Shown here one piece after another: positions 34,779 through 43,271 of a DNA stretch of 64,000 bases. The notes beneath the pieces were generated by a model. It saw only the letters and a list, made by a program, of their open reading frames with translations, made no database searches and was not told the DNA's origin. The position numbers and the translations under genes were made by a program. The stretch comes from Hyunsoonleella aquatilis (lineage in GTDB: Bacteria > Bacteroidota > Bacteroidia > Flavobacteriales > Flavobacteriaceae), in assembly GCF_014270105.1 (NCBI RefSeq), contig NZ_JACNMF010000003.1, positions 496,001 to 560,000 of the forward strand, written 5' to 3'. Numbering within the stretch: position 1 is the first letter of the stretch; every line of letters begins with the position of its first letter.

Positions 34779-35783
34779 ATGAAAAAAACTACACTTAAAT
34801 ACACTATAGTTTGTCTTACCCTAATTTTAGGCCTAAGCCTTTTCTCCCAAACGGTACCCTGTGACGGCACTGTGCCTTTTGAGGAGCAAAACGGATTATT
34901 AACCATTGAAATGGAATCAGGTATTTTACCAGCAAATTCAGATTGGAAAGAGGAAAGTGAACCGGATCCAAATTTACCAGGTTCTACTATCAATTATATT
35001 TATTGGGATGGGGCAGATTCTTTTAGTGCTTTACCTGGTGCAGCCATCACCTATAACATAAAAATAAATAACACAGGCACCTACAGATTCTTCTGGCGCG
35101 GACGTATTGGTGCTGGCAATTCTGGTGGTGAACATAACGATGCATGGTTAAAAATTGTGGCTGATGATTTTTATGCTACCAAACAAAGTAGCCACACTGC
35201 TACTGGGGCGTTAGAGCCAAAACCTGATTGTAATAGTAACCCAGATAGAACTTGTCCTGCAGGATCTAGCGTTGGTGGCTTTTTTAAGGCTTTTATGAAT
35301 AGGCATCCTGGAGGCAATATCGAAGACAGATGGGGTTTTGTTACCAATACAAACGATCACGATTCCTTTAGATTTATATGGGCAACTTTTAATACTCCAG
35401 GAAACTATTCTGTAATTGTCGATGCAAGATCTAACTCCTTTTTTATTGATAAAATGGTACTCTATAGAACGGATGTTAGTAAAAACACCGCGGAGGACCT
35501 AAACAACAGTGAATCGACTTGTACTACGCTTTCTGTAGATGATATTTCCAAAGTGTGGGATGTTAAAATATACCCCAATCCTTCAGCCGAGTATGTTACA
35601 ATCTCAAATTTACCCAACAATGGTACTCTTTTGCTGAAAAATATCCACGGTGTCACCGTTAAAAGAATGGATTATAAATCCTCTAATACGACATTAGATT
35701 TAACAGCATTACAATCGGGTGTCTATTTCATTTCAAACTTAGATAGAGGAAATTATTTTGTTAAAAAATTAATTAAAATCTAA
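34779..35783 (+). CDS. Secreted T9SS-sorted protein with a carbohydrate-binding-like module
   Basis: 334-residue exported protein. ATG 34779 is preferred because MKKTTLKYTIVCLTLILGLSLFSQ is a clean signal peptide; the frame is open back to 34707 inside thrC. The body (LLTIEMESGILPANSDWKEE...INYIYWDGADSFS...ITYNIKINNTGTYRFFWRGR...SNSFFIDKMVLYR) has the beta-sandwich look of family 6-type carbohydrate-binding modules. A C-terminal T9SS sorting domain (KIYPNPSAEYVTISNL...LQSGVYFISNLDRGNYFVKKLIKI) follows. No catalytic domain, so a sugar-binding surface or secreted protein. Confidence 0.8.
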   Translation: MKKTTLKYTIVCLTLILGLSLFSQTVPCDGTVPFEEQNGLLTIEMESGILPANSDWKEESEPDPNLPGSTINYIYWDGADSFSALPGAAITYNIKINNTGTYRFFWRGRIGAGNSGGEHNDAWLKIVADDFYATKQSSHTATGALEPKPDCNSNPDRTCPAGSSVGGFFKAFMNRHPGGNIEDRWGFVTNTNDHDSFRFIWATFNTPGNYSVIVDARSNSFFIDKMVLYRTDVSKNTAEDLNNSESTCTTLSVDDISKVWDVKIYPNPSAEYVTISNLPNNGTLLLKNIHGVTVKRMDYKSSNTTLDLTALQSGVYFISNLDRGNYFVKKLIKI

Positions 35784-35907
35784 GTGTCTAATTGAATTTA
35801 AAGCAAATCCCATATTCCGAAATATAAACGTTAAATAATCCCTAATTAACTTCATTGGGGCTTCGAATTAATGTTTTGTATTTACTTTTGTAATTCTAAA
35901 TTTTGCT

Positions 35908-36525
35908 ATGAAACCGAAATCAAAGTTGAGGAGCGGCAAGTCGCGCTTACAGTTACTTCATCAATATTATTCCTATACTGGTTTTTACGCTTTTGTATGG
36001 AAGGCCGTTAAAAAAGCACTACCTTATATTGGTGCAGTAGTAATCGCAATTTATGCAATTAATCATTTTTTTGATATCAACGGCGCCCTAACCAGGCTAA
36101 CCGAAATATGGCCTTCATATGGTGTATTAAGTTTCTTTTTTGTTTCCGAAACTTTATTGGGACTTATACCTCCTGAAATTTTTATCGCCTGGGCAGGCAA
36201 AATGAATAGCCCATGGTTTTATCTAAGTTTATTGGCTATACTGTCCTATGGTGGTGGATTGTTATCTTATTGGATGGGGCGTTCCATCACTAAGATGCCA
36301 TCGGTACATAATTATTTGGAAGCGAAAATGGAGAAACAATTGAAAAACTCCAGAAAATGGGGCGGTTTTTTGATTATGGCCGGCGCATTGTTACCCCTGC
36401 CTTTTTCTATTTCATGTATCGCCGCTGGTATTATTAGTTTCCCTTTTAAAAATGTGGCACTCTACGGTTCCCTGCGCTTGCTGCGCTTTGTGGGCTATGG
36501 ACTTATCATCTTTAACGTGTTATAA
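35908..36525 (+). CDS. VTT/DedA-like membrane protein
   Basis: 205-residue integral membrane protein with a basic N-terminal tail, first helix near 39-56 (LPYIGAVVIAIYAINHFF), and further helices. The region LIPPEIFIAWAGKMNSPWFYLSLLAILSYGGGLLSYWMGR matches the VTT-domain re-entrant loop of DedA/YqaA-type proteins, thought to move phospholipids or ions. It has no Rossmann motif, despite members of this group sometimes being labelled short-chain dehydrogenases. Single gene, function unproven. Confidence 0.78.
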   Translation: MKPKSKLRSGKSRLQLLHQYYSYTGFYAFVWKAVKKALPYIGAVVIAIYAINHFFDINGALTRLTEIWPSYGVLSFFFVSETLLGLIPPEIFIAWAGKMNSPWFYLSLLAILSYGGGLLSYWMGRSITKMPSVHNYLEAKMEKQLKNSRKWGGFLIMAGALLPLPFSISCIAAGIISFPFKNVALYGSLRLLRFVGYGLIIFNVL

Positions 36526-36588
36526 AAAAGTCTTAAATCCTGCGGTTTTATTGTGGCTGTGTTCTACTTTTGCACAAAATAAAATCGT

Positions 36589-36876
36589 ATGTTTTCCTTT
36601 GTGAATATTTTTAGGGTTGTGGCGCTTTTAGAAGGCGTCTCTTATATTTTGCTTTTATTTATTGCAACACCTATAAAATACTTAGCTGGTGACCCTCAAT
36701 ATGTGAAACTATTAGGGATGCCGCACGGCATTTTGTTTATTCTTTATATCGTTATGGCCTTTATGCTGAAGTCTGAAATGAAATGGAACAATAAACAATT
36801 TATGGCAGTATTGCTGGCCGCCATCATTCCTTTCGGCACCTTTTATATTGATAGAAAATATTTAAAAACTGCATAA
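36589..36876 (+). CDS. DUF3817 small membrane protein
   Basis: 95-residue protein with three hydrophobic helices. FRVVALLEGVSYILLLFIATPIKYLAG, GMPHGILFILYIV and IPFGTFYIDRKYL match DUF3817 (conserved 'ALxEGxSY' and 'GxxHGxLF'). Inner-membrane; function unknown. Its last base is shared with the ATG of the mechanosensitive channel (TAATGG), so the two are coupled. Confidence 0.88.
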   Translation: MFSFVNIFRVVALLEGVSYILLLFIATPIKYLAGDPQYVKLLGMPHGILFILYIVMAFMLKSEMKWNNKQFMAVLLAAIIPFGTFYIDRKYLKTA

Positions 36877-38168
36877 TGGTTCAAAGTGAAACTATTTCTG
36901 AAACTACTGTCGACCAAGTATCCAATTTAAAACATTGGATTTATGATTATTTGTTGGACCTGGGCGTTACAGAATCCTCTGCAGCCTACCTAAATATGTT
37001 GGTTTTATTAATAGGGCTAATAATTGTTATCGGTATTATCGATGTCATTATCCGAAGGATATTGATTGGAGCATTTACCCAATTCGCAAAACGTTCCAAA
37101 ACCAATTTTGACGACCTTTTGATTTCTAATAAAGTACCCCGAAACATAGCGCACATCATTCCATTATTGATTGCCTTGGAATTTGTGCCTGATGTTTTTG
37201 CAGATTTTTACAATTTCGAAATCCTAATTGAAAAAGGCCTAAAAGTATTCGCCATTGTTCTCACCCTATGGATTGCAAGGAGCCTGCTCAACACCATAAA
37301 GGACTTTCTAAAAACCTTACCGCGCTTCAGGGATAAGCCTATCGACAGCTACATTCAGGTATTTATGATTTTTGCTTGGTTTGGCGGTATCATGTCTGCA
37401 ATTGCCATAATTACCAACATTCCCTTTTTGAAATTCCTAACGGGGATGGGTGCCATTTCCGCGGTTATTATTTTGGTCTTTAAGGATACTATTCTTGGGT
37501 TCGTGGCCAGTATACAGGTGTCCATAAATGATATGGTGAGGATTGGGGATTGGATTACCTTTGAAAAATACGGCGCCGATGGAGATGTGATTGAAATCAA
37601 TTTGGCCACCGTAAAAGTTCAAAATTGGGACAAGACCATCACCACCATTCCCACGTATGCGTTGATTTCGGACTCCTTCAAAAACTGGAGGGGTATGATG
37701 GATGCAGATGGCAGACGCATTAAGCGTGCCCTAAACATCAAACAGGACAGCATCAAATGTTTGACAGATGCCGATGTCGAAAGGCTAAAAAAAATACAGT
37801 TGATAGCCCCTTATTTGGATAAGAGACAAAGTGACATCGAAAAATACAACACTACCAATAATGCTGACAAGACACTTCTGTTAAACGGAAGAAACCTTAC
37901 CAATGTTGGGGTATTTAGAAAATATGTACAAACCTATATAGAAAAACATTCGGGGATTAATAAGGACATGACCATTATGGTTCGCCAATTGGCACCAACT
38001 TCAGAAGGTTTGCCAATTGAAATCTATGCGTTCAGCAGCGATAAAAGATGGGTAAATTACGAATATATTATGGCAGATATTTTTGACCATGTACTATCGG
38101 CAGTCCCCTATTTCGATTTGGAAATATTTGAACTGCCGACAAGCCATGTCATTGTACCAAAAAATTAG
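36876..38168 (+). CDS. MscS-family mechanosensitive channel (YbdG/MscM type)
   Basis: 430-residue channel that opens on membrane stretch during osmotic downshock. Helices lie at about 43-70 and 95-160. The pore helix and start of the beta domain read LTGMGAISAVIILVFKDTILGFVASIQVSINDMVRIGDWITF. The long C-terminal vestibule includes ATVKVQNWDKTITTIPTYALISDSFKNWRGM, characteristic of the YbdG subgroup. Coupled with the DUF3817 gene. A second, shorter MscS-type gene is at 49985-50893. Confidence 0.92.
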   Translation: MVQSETISETTVDQVSNLKHWIYDYLLDLGVTESSAAYLNMLVLLIGLIIVIGIIDVIIRRILIGAFTQFAKRSKTNFDDLLISNKVPRNIAHIIPLLIALEFVPDVFADFYNFEILIEKGLKVFAIVLTLWIARSLLNTIKDFLKTLPRFRDKPIDSYIQVFMIFAWFGGIMSAIAIITNIPFLKFLTGMGAISAVIILVFKDTILGFVASIQVSINDMVRIGDWITFEKYGADGDVIEINLATVKVQNWDKTITTIPTYALISDSFKNWRGMMDADGRRIKRALNIKQDSIKCLTDADVERLKKIQLIAPYLDKRQSDIEKYNTTNNADKTLLLNGRNLTNVGVFRKYVQTYIEKHSGINKDMTIMVRQLAPTSEGLPIEIYAFSSDKRWVNYEYIMADIFDHVLSAVPYFDLEIFELPTSHVIVPKN

Positions 38169-38172
38169 TTAC

Positions 38173-39747
38173 CTACTCAACCACTAACTTGGCCACTTCC
38201 TTCTGATTTACTGTTAAAAGATAGGTGCCAATCGCGATTGTTTTCAAGTCCAATTCCACTTTGGATAATCCATTAAAACTATTATTCAAAACCTGTTTTC
38301 CTTGAATAGTATAAAGCTCCACGCTATGAATAGAATTGCCTTCGATATGCAACTTTTTCGAAAGATTGATGGGGTTAGGATAAAATTTAAATTCATTCGT
38401 ATTTCCAATTTCATCAATAGATAAGGATGTTCCTAAATCAGAATTAAGCGCCACGACCAAAGTTGTCCCCAATTCAAAATCATAAGTGTTACCAGCCACA
38501 TCTACTTGGCCAGCCATATTAGTACCACTTGGATGCTGAATAGACATGAACACGTATTTGTAATCAGGTGTGAAAGTTATGCCTGTAGGTTCAGCTCCAG
38601 AAGGTGTGATTCCAAAAATTTCTACATCAGGGCTTGCTTGGGTATGTCCACTTTTAACCACCCAAATGTAGTGGTTATCATTGTCCTGAAGTACCCATAA
38701 GTTGCCGTCCCCATCAAAAGCCATGTTATCATTCCCTACTCCCCAAGGTACAGATGTAGTTGAAGAACCGTCATTAATATCATAACTCATATTTCCTGCA
38801 AAGGTTTCCATAGTGACTGTTGAGGCGCTTGTTTCCAGCGGGTCGGAATCCGCAAAACGATATACCCTATTGTCAGGAGCATTCTTGACCGCAAAATAAA
38901 TCATACCGTCCGGCCCAATTTCAACATCTTCAATCCCTCTAAACTCGGTTGCCCCGGCACTCTGACTGAGAGCATTGGTGTTATTCTGATGTGATGCCAA
39001 TTGATGCGCTGGATTAGTACTGTCGTTTATTAAAACCCAAGACCCTGTGCCACTTTTAGAGCCCGAAAACACATAGAGGTCTCCTGCACTTAAATCATTT
39101 ACATTAGTAGCGACAAATTTGTACAAGAAACCAAACCCACTTGTGTCATCTGCTCCTTGGTAAACTGTCCTACCATTAGAATGGATGGCCACATTTTCGT
39201 GTTTAAAGTGCCCCATGGCATAAAGTTTACTGCCAACTACTGATCTTGTTGCTGGATTAATTTCAACGTTCCAGCCTACATCGTTGTATCCGTCGAAGTT
39301 AAAATCTGTAGCAACAGAAGTCTCCTCACAACTGATAACATTGCCCCAGGAAGTCACGGTTCCTGAACAATTTGCTGCGGTTGCAAAAACTGGTGAGAAA
39401 TCTATTGGGATCGCACTGGTTTTTTCCCAGAGTTTTGTTGTACCATTAAAGTTAATATCGAAAATGGTCACTGCCCCAGGAACTTTTTCATGGTTCAAGC
39501 TAAGGTATCCATTAGTGCTACTACCTCCTATTGGCACATATGCTGTAAAATCAGGTGTATTGGGCAAAGTACCACCAGTTATGGCATCTCCAGATTCAGC
39601 CAATACTTGAAAAGTATGCGTCGAAGGAATTATAAATTGGTCCGTTTGAGCGGCTGGAGTAACCGAAGTAAAACTCCCAACCTGCCCATATAAATTAGAG
39701 AATCCCAAAAATGAGGCCACTAAAAATAATTGTAAAGTTGTTTTCAT
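38173..39747 (-). CDS. PhoX-like (DUF839) secreted protein with T9SS sorting domain
   Basis: 524-residue exported protein. Signal MKTTLQLFLVASFLGFSNLYGQ. The main domain (YLSLNHEKVPGAVTIFDINFNG...TAANCSGTVTSWGNVISCEETS, FKHENVAIHSNGRTVYQGADDTSGFGFLYKFV, WGVGNDNMAFDGDGNLWVLQD) is the DUF839/PhoX-like beta-propeller, related to calcium-dependent alkaline phosphatases. The C-terminal about 75 residues are a T9SS type A sorting domain (FKFYPNPINLSKKLHIEG). Unlike classical PhoX it has no Tat signal, so it goes by Sec then T9SS to the surface or medium. Convergent with mscS, 4 bp apart. Confidence 0.82.
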   Translation of the reverse strand: MKTTLQLFLVASFLGFSNLYGQVGSFTSVTPAAQTDQFIIPSTHTFQVLAESGDAITGGTLPNTPDFTAYVPIGGSSTNGYLSLNHEKVPGAVTIFDINFNGTTKLWEKTSAIPIDFSPVFATAANCSGTVTSWGNVISCEETSVATDFNFDGYNDVGWNVEINPATRSVVGSKLYAMGHFKHENVAIHSNGRTVYQGADDTSGFGFLYKFVATNVNDLSAGDLYVFSGSKSGTGSWVLINDSTNPAHQLASHQNNTNALSQSAGATEFRGIEDVEIGPDGMIYFAVKNAPDNRVYRFADSDPLETSASTVTMETFAGNMSYDINDGSSTTSVPWGVGNDNMAFDGDGNLWVLQDNDNHYIWVVKSGHTQASPDVEIFGITPSGAEPTGITFTPDYKYVFMSIQHPSGTNMAGQVDVAGNTYDFELGTTLVVALNSDLGTSLSIDEIGNTNEFKFYPNPINLSKKLHIEGNSIHSVELYTIQGKQVLNNSFNGLSKVELDLKTIAIGTYLLTVNQKEVAKLVVE

Positions 39748-39827
39748 AATCTTTAAGTTAAAGGTTACCAGAAAGTTAACAATTATTATCCATTTTACCT
39801 TTAAGAACCCATTAAAAAATTATGAAC

Positions 39828-39863
39828 AAAAAAAAGGCCTGTTGGTATTAAACCCAACAGGCC
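39828..39863 (-). terminator. Terminator of the leu operon
   Basis: Perfect 10-bp stem GGCCTGTTGG/CCAACAGGCC, 8-nt loop, then eight U in the minus-strand transcript (A run at 39828-39835). It lies 23 bp after the leuB stop. Confidence 0.93.
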
Positions 39864-39885
39864 ATATTCTATTTTCGACAATCCT

Positions 39886-40941
39886 CTAAATATTGGAAGC
39901 CAACCAATCTCCAACTTCACTGGTACCATAAGATTTACCTCCATCAGCTAAATCCTCAGTTACCATACCTTCATTTAGGGCTTTATTCACAACCTCTCTG
40001 ATAGCTTTCCCTTCAGCATGTAAACTAAAATTCTCAAACATCATTGCGGCAGATAATACTGTAGCCATCGGGTTTGCAATATTCTTCCCGGCAGCCTGAG
40101 GATAAGACCCATGAATAGGTTCAAACAAACCTATATCAGAACCCAATGAAGCAGACGGCATCAATCCCATTGATCCCGAAATAACAGAAGCCTCATCGGT
40201 CAAAATATCTCCAAAAAGGTTTTCGGTAATCAACACGTCATAACTGTTTGGCCATTGCACCAAACGCATTGCTACGGCATCTACAAATTCATAGCTTACT
40301 TCTACCTCTGGATAATCTTTCTCCATTGCTTGAACAGTCTCTCTCCAAAGTCTTGAAGTTTCCAAAACGTTGGCTTTGTCCACACAGCATAATTTTTTAC
40401 CACGAGTCATCGCCAATTCAAAACCTTTTTTCGCCAGTCGCTTCACTTCTTCCCTCGTATAAACACAGTTATCATAAGCCGTTTCCCCTTCTTCTCTTCT
40501 TCCCTTTTCTCCAAAATAGATACCACCTGTCAATTCACGTAAAAACACCAAATCCGTGCCTTCTATACGTTCCTTTTTTAAAGGCGATTTATCCAACAGT
40601 GATGGGAAAGTAAATGTTGGGCGCACATTAGCGAATAGACCCAAGGCCTTTCTCATTTTTAACAAGCCCTGCTCAGGACGAACCTTAGCCGAAGGATCGT
40701 TATCAAACTTTGGGTGCCCAATCGCCCCAAACAATACCGCATCAGAACTTTTACAGATTTCATGTGTTTCATCCGGATAAGGTTCTCCAACGGCATCAAT
40801 CGCCGTCGCTCCTGTTAAAGCTGGTTTCCAAGTAATCTCATGACCAAATTTTGAAGCAACAGCATTACTTACTTTCACTGCTTGATCTATAACTTCTGGT
40901 CCAATACCATCTCCCGCTAAAAGTGCTATGTTTAATTTCAT
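39886..40941 (-). CDS. leuB: 3-isopropylmalate dehydrogenase
   Basis: 351-residue NAD-dependent enzyme oxidising and decarboxylating 3-isopropylmalate in leucine synthesis. Starts KLNIALLAGDGIGPEV. Substrate residues lie in LGLFANVRP and LRELTGGIYFGEKG. The metal site is FVDAVAMRLVQWP and NLFGDILTDEASVISGSMGLMPSASLG. NAD specificity comes from HGSYPQAAGKNIANPMATVLSAAMM. Final gene of leuC-leuD-leuA-leuB, directly before a strong terminator. Confidence 0.97.
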   Translation of the reverse strand: MKLNIALLAGDGIGPEVIDQAVKVSNAVASKFGHEITWKPALTGATAIDAVGEPYPDETHEICKSSDAVLFGAIGHPKFDNDPSAKVRPEQGLLKMRKALGLFANVRPTFTFPSLLDKSPLKKERIEGTDLVFLRELTGGIYFGEKGRREEGETAYDNCVYTREEVKRLAKKGFELAMTRGKKLCCVDKANVLETSRLWRETVQAMEKDYPEVEVSYEFVDAVAMRLVQWPNSYDVLITENLFGDILTDEASVISGSMGLMPSASLGSDIGLFEPIHGSYPQAAGKNIANPMATVLSAAMMFENFSLHAEGKAIREVVNKALNEGMVTEDLADGGKSYGTSEVGDWLASNI

Positions 40942-40956
40942 ATCTCGTTAGTATTC

Positions 40957-42477
40957 TTAGTTAATAATAATATTCAACATTTTTTCGGTGGCTTTTATTG
41001 CTGAAACCGTTTGGTCACTATCCAGACCACGGGTTTTAAATTCCTTTTCGGGATACTTCCATGTTATAATCGTTTCACACAATGCATCAGAACGGCTACC
41101 TGGCGGAATTCGAACTGCATAATCGATCAAATCTGGCAATACTGTTTTTTTCTTTTTAAACACCGTTCGTATAGCATTCATAAAGGCATCAAACTGACCA
41201 TCTCCCTGCGCATTTTCTTCAAATGTATCTTCTTCAATGGTAATCGATACTGTCGTAGAAGGTTTCAATCCTTTGGAATGCGTCAACACATAGGAGTTTA
41301 CCTTAACCTTTTCTTCATAGGTCCTGTCCAGTACATCAGAGATGATATATGGTAAATCCTCCTTGGTCACCACCTGCTTTTTATCACCAAGTTCAATAAT
41401 ACGCTGGGTTACTTTTTTTAGATCCTCGTCATTCAATTGTAACCCCAATTGGTGCAAGTTCTTTTGAATATTCGCCTTACCAGAGGCCTTCCCTAAAGCA
41501 TACTGTCGTTTTCTTCCAAAACGCTCGGGCATCAAATCACTGAAATACAGGTTTTTTTTATTATCACCATCGGCGTGAATTCCTGCAGTTTGTGTGAATA
41601 CATTTGCCCCTATAATTGGTTTATTAGCCGGAATCATGACCCCTGAAAAGTTTTCAACGAGTTTGCTTACGGTGTACAATACTTTTTCATTGACCCCAAT
41701 TTTAATATCGGGCATAAAGTCATTAATAACAGCTATTGTACTGGACATTGGCGCATTTCCGGCTCGTTCTCCCATCCCATTCACCGTAAGATGCAAACCA
41801 TCCGCACCAGCTTTCAAGCCTTCAACAGCATTAGCGACTCCAAGATCATAATCATTATGGGCGTGAAAGTCAAAATGTAAATCCGGATATTTTTCTTTAG
41901 TCTCCTTTACAAAATCAAACGACTCCTTTGGTGTAAGCACACCCAAGGTGTCAGGCAACATAATTCTTTCTACCTTTTGCTTACTCAAAAACTCTAAAAA
42001 CTCATACACATAGGGCTTTGAATTTCGCATGCCATTGCTCCAGTCCTCCAAATATACATTGGTAATAAACCCTTTTTCAGTGGCCAATTTTATAACCTCC
42101 TCGACCTCTTTAAAGTGCTGATTAGGTGTTTTTTTGAGTTGATGGGTTAAATGGTTTAATGAGCCTTTGGTTAATAGGTTTTGAGCCTTTGCTCCAGCTT
42201 CTTCCATCCATGAAATAGAAACCCCTTCATCCACAAACGTCAATACTTCAACTTTATCCAAATAGCCATTTTCGGAAGCCCACTCGGTGATATCCTTTAC
42301 TGCCTGAAACTCCCCTTCTGAAACTCGAGCAGAGGCCACTTCAATGCGGTCCACCTTTAATTCTTCCAGTAAGAGTTTGGCAATGGTTAATTTTTCAGAA
42401 GCAGAAAACGACACAGAAGAGGTTTGCTCCCCGTCACGCAATGTCGTATCCATTATTTCTATTCGTTTCGTAGCCAT
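40957..42477 (-). CDS. leuA: 2-isopropylmalate synthase-type enzyme
   Basis: 506-residue HMGL-like TIM barrel with a C-terminal LeuA regulatory domain. Visible are EIMDTTLRDGEQTSSVSFS (metal and catalytic Asp/Arg), FHAHNDYDLGVANAVEGLKAGADGLHLTVNGMGERAGNAP (His-x-His metal ligands), and a C-terminal domain with SRSDALCETIITW. It condenses acetyl-CoA with 2-oxoisovalerate; the length and sequence also fit the citramalate synthase branch (CimA), which would use pyruvate. Its place between leuD and leuB favours leucine synthesis. Feedback by leucine is expected through the C-terminal domain. Confidence 0.88.
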   Translation of the reverse strand: MATKRIEIMDTTLRDGEQTSSVSFSASEKLTIAKLLLEELKVDRIEVASARVSEGEFQAVKDITEWASENGYLDKVEVLTFVDEGVSISWMEEAGAKAQNLLTKGSLNHLTHQLKKTPNQHFKEVEEVIKLATEKGFITNVYLEDWSNGMRNSKPYVYEFLEFLSKQKVERIMLPDTLGVLTPKESFDFVKETKEKYPDLHFDFHAHNDYDLGVANAVEGLKAGADGLHLTVNGMGERAGNAPMSSTIAVINDFMPDIKIGVNEKVLYTVSKLVENFSGVMIPANKPIIGANVFTQTAGIHADGDNKKNLYFSDLMPERFGRKRQYALGKASGKANIQKNLHQLGLQLNDEDLKKVTQRIIELGDKKQVVTKEDLPYIISDVLDRTYEEKVKVNSYVLTHSKGLKPSTTVSITIEEDTFEENAQGDGQFDAFMNAIRTVFKKKKTVLPDLIDYAVRIPPGSRSDALCETIITWKYPEKEFKTRGLDSDQTVSAIKATEKMLNIIIN

Positions 42478-42570
42478 AAAAGGTTAAATCGTATCCATTA
42501 TCTCCAATTCTGAAAAGTCAACCGAAGTCTTATTTCAAAATCTCACAAATCTATTAACTTTAAACAAAAG

Positions 42571-42591
42571 AACCTGAAACTAGTTCAGGTT
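42571..42591. repeat. Intra-operon hairpin between leuD and leuA
   Basis: Arms AACCTGAA (42571-42578) and TTCAGGTT (42584-42591) with loop ACTAG, in the 137-bp gap between leuD and leuA. On the minus strand it is followed by CTTTTG, a weak U-tract. It could attenuate transcription or protect an mRNA end and so set leuCD versus leuAB ratios. Confidence 0.6.
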
Positions 42592-42614
42592 TTTATGCTT
42601 ATATTTTTTTATGA

Positions 42615-43214
42615 CTAAAATGGTCTTGTTTCGGCAAAAGCCTTTACCTCATCCTTCATATTTTGAAGGTAATCGATATCATCAAAACCATTCAACATAT
42701 TGTCTTTTTTGTATCCATTGATATCAAAGGATTCAGATTCACCAGTTGATAATAATGTTACAGTCTGACTAGGTAAATCTACTTTTATTTCCGTCTTCGG
42801 ATCTGCTTCAATAGCATCGAACAACTTTTGAGCAAATTCGGCCGAAACCTGCACAGGCAATACGCCAATATTCAAACAATTATTTCTAAAAATATCTGCA
42901 AAGAAAGATGAAATCACACAGCGTAATCCAAAATCATAAACGGACCAGGCCGCGTGCTCTCTAGAAGACCCAGAACCAAAGTTTTTTCCTCCTACCAATA
43001 TTTTAGAACCTTCATATTTAGCATCATTCAAAGGAAAATCAGCAATCGGATTTCCTTCTGAATCATATCTCCAATCACGGAAAAAGTTATCCCCAAAACC
43101 TTTACGCTCGGTTGCTTTTAAGAAACGAGCAGGAATGATTTGGTCGGTATCCACATTTTCAATTGGAAGTGGATATGCTGTACTTGTTAATACTTCAAAT
43201 TTATCGTAAGCCAT
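42615..43214 (-). CDS. leuD: 3-isopropylmalate dehydratase small subunit
   Basis: 199-residue swivel domain of isopropylmalate isomerase, pairing with LeuC. AYPLPIENVDTDQIIPARFL, GSKILVGGKNFGSGSSREHAAW and VISSFFADIFRNNCLNIGVLPVQ are family hallmarks. The length is at the usual upper end (about 200). Separated from leuC by a 57-bp spacer carrying repeat sequence. Confidence 0.96.
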   Translation of the reverse strand: MAYDKFEVLTSTAYPLPIENVDTDQIIPARFLKATERKGFGDNFFRDWRYDSEGNPIADFPLNDAKYEGSKILVGGKNFGSGSSREHAAWSVYDFGLRCVISSFFADIFRNNCLNIGVLPVQVSAEFAQKLFDAIEADPKTEIKVDLPSQTVTLLSTGESESFDINGYKKDNMLNGFDDIDYLQNMKDEVKAFAETRPF

Positions 43215-43221
43215 ATTTTTC

Positions 43222-43257
43222 TAGTATTCAGTTGCCAGTGTTAAGTTGGCAGTATTC
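43222..43257. repeat. Dispersed spacer repeat between leuC and leuD
   Basis: AGTATTCAGTTGCCAGTGTT followed by AAGTTGGCAGTATTCA has internal dyad symmetry (TTGCCAGT...TTGGCAGT) and shares words with the inverted repeat at 23418-23470. It fills most of the leuC-leuD gap. Confidence 0.5.
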
Positions 43258-43271
43258 ATTTCATTTTTAAA

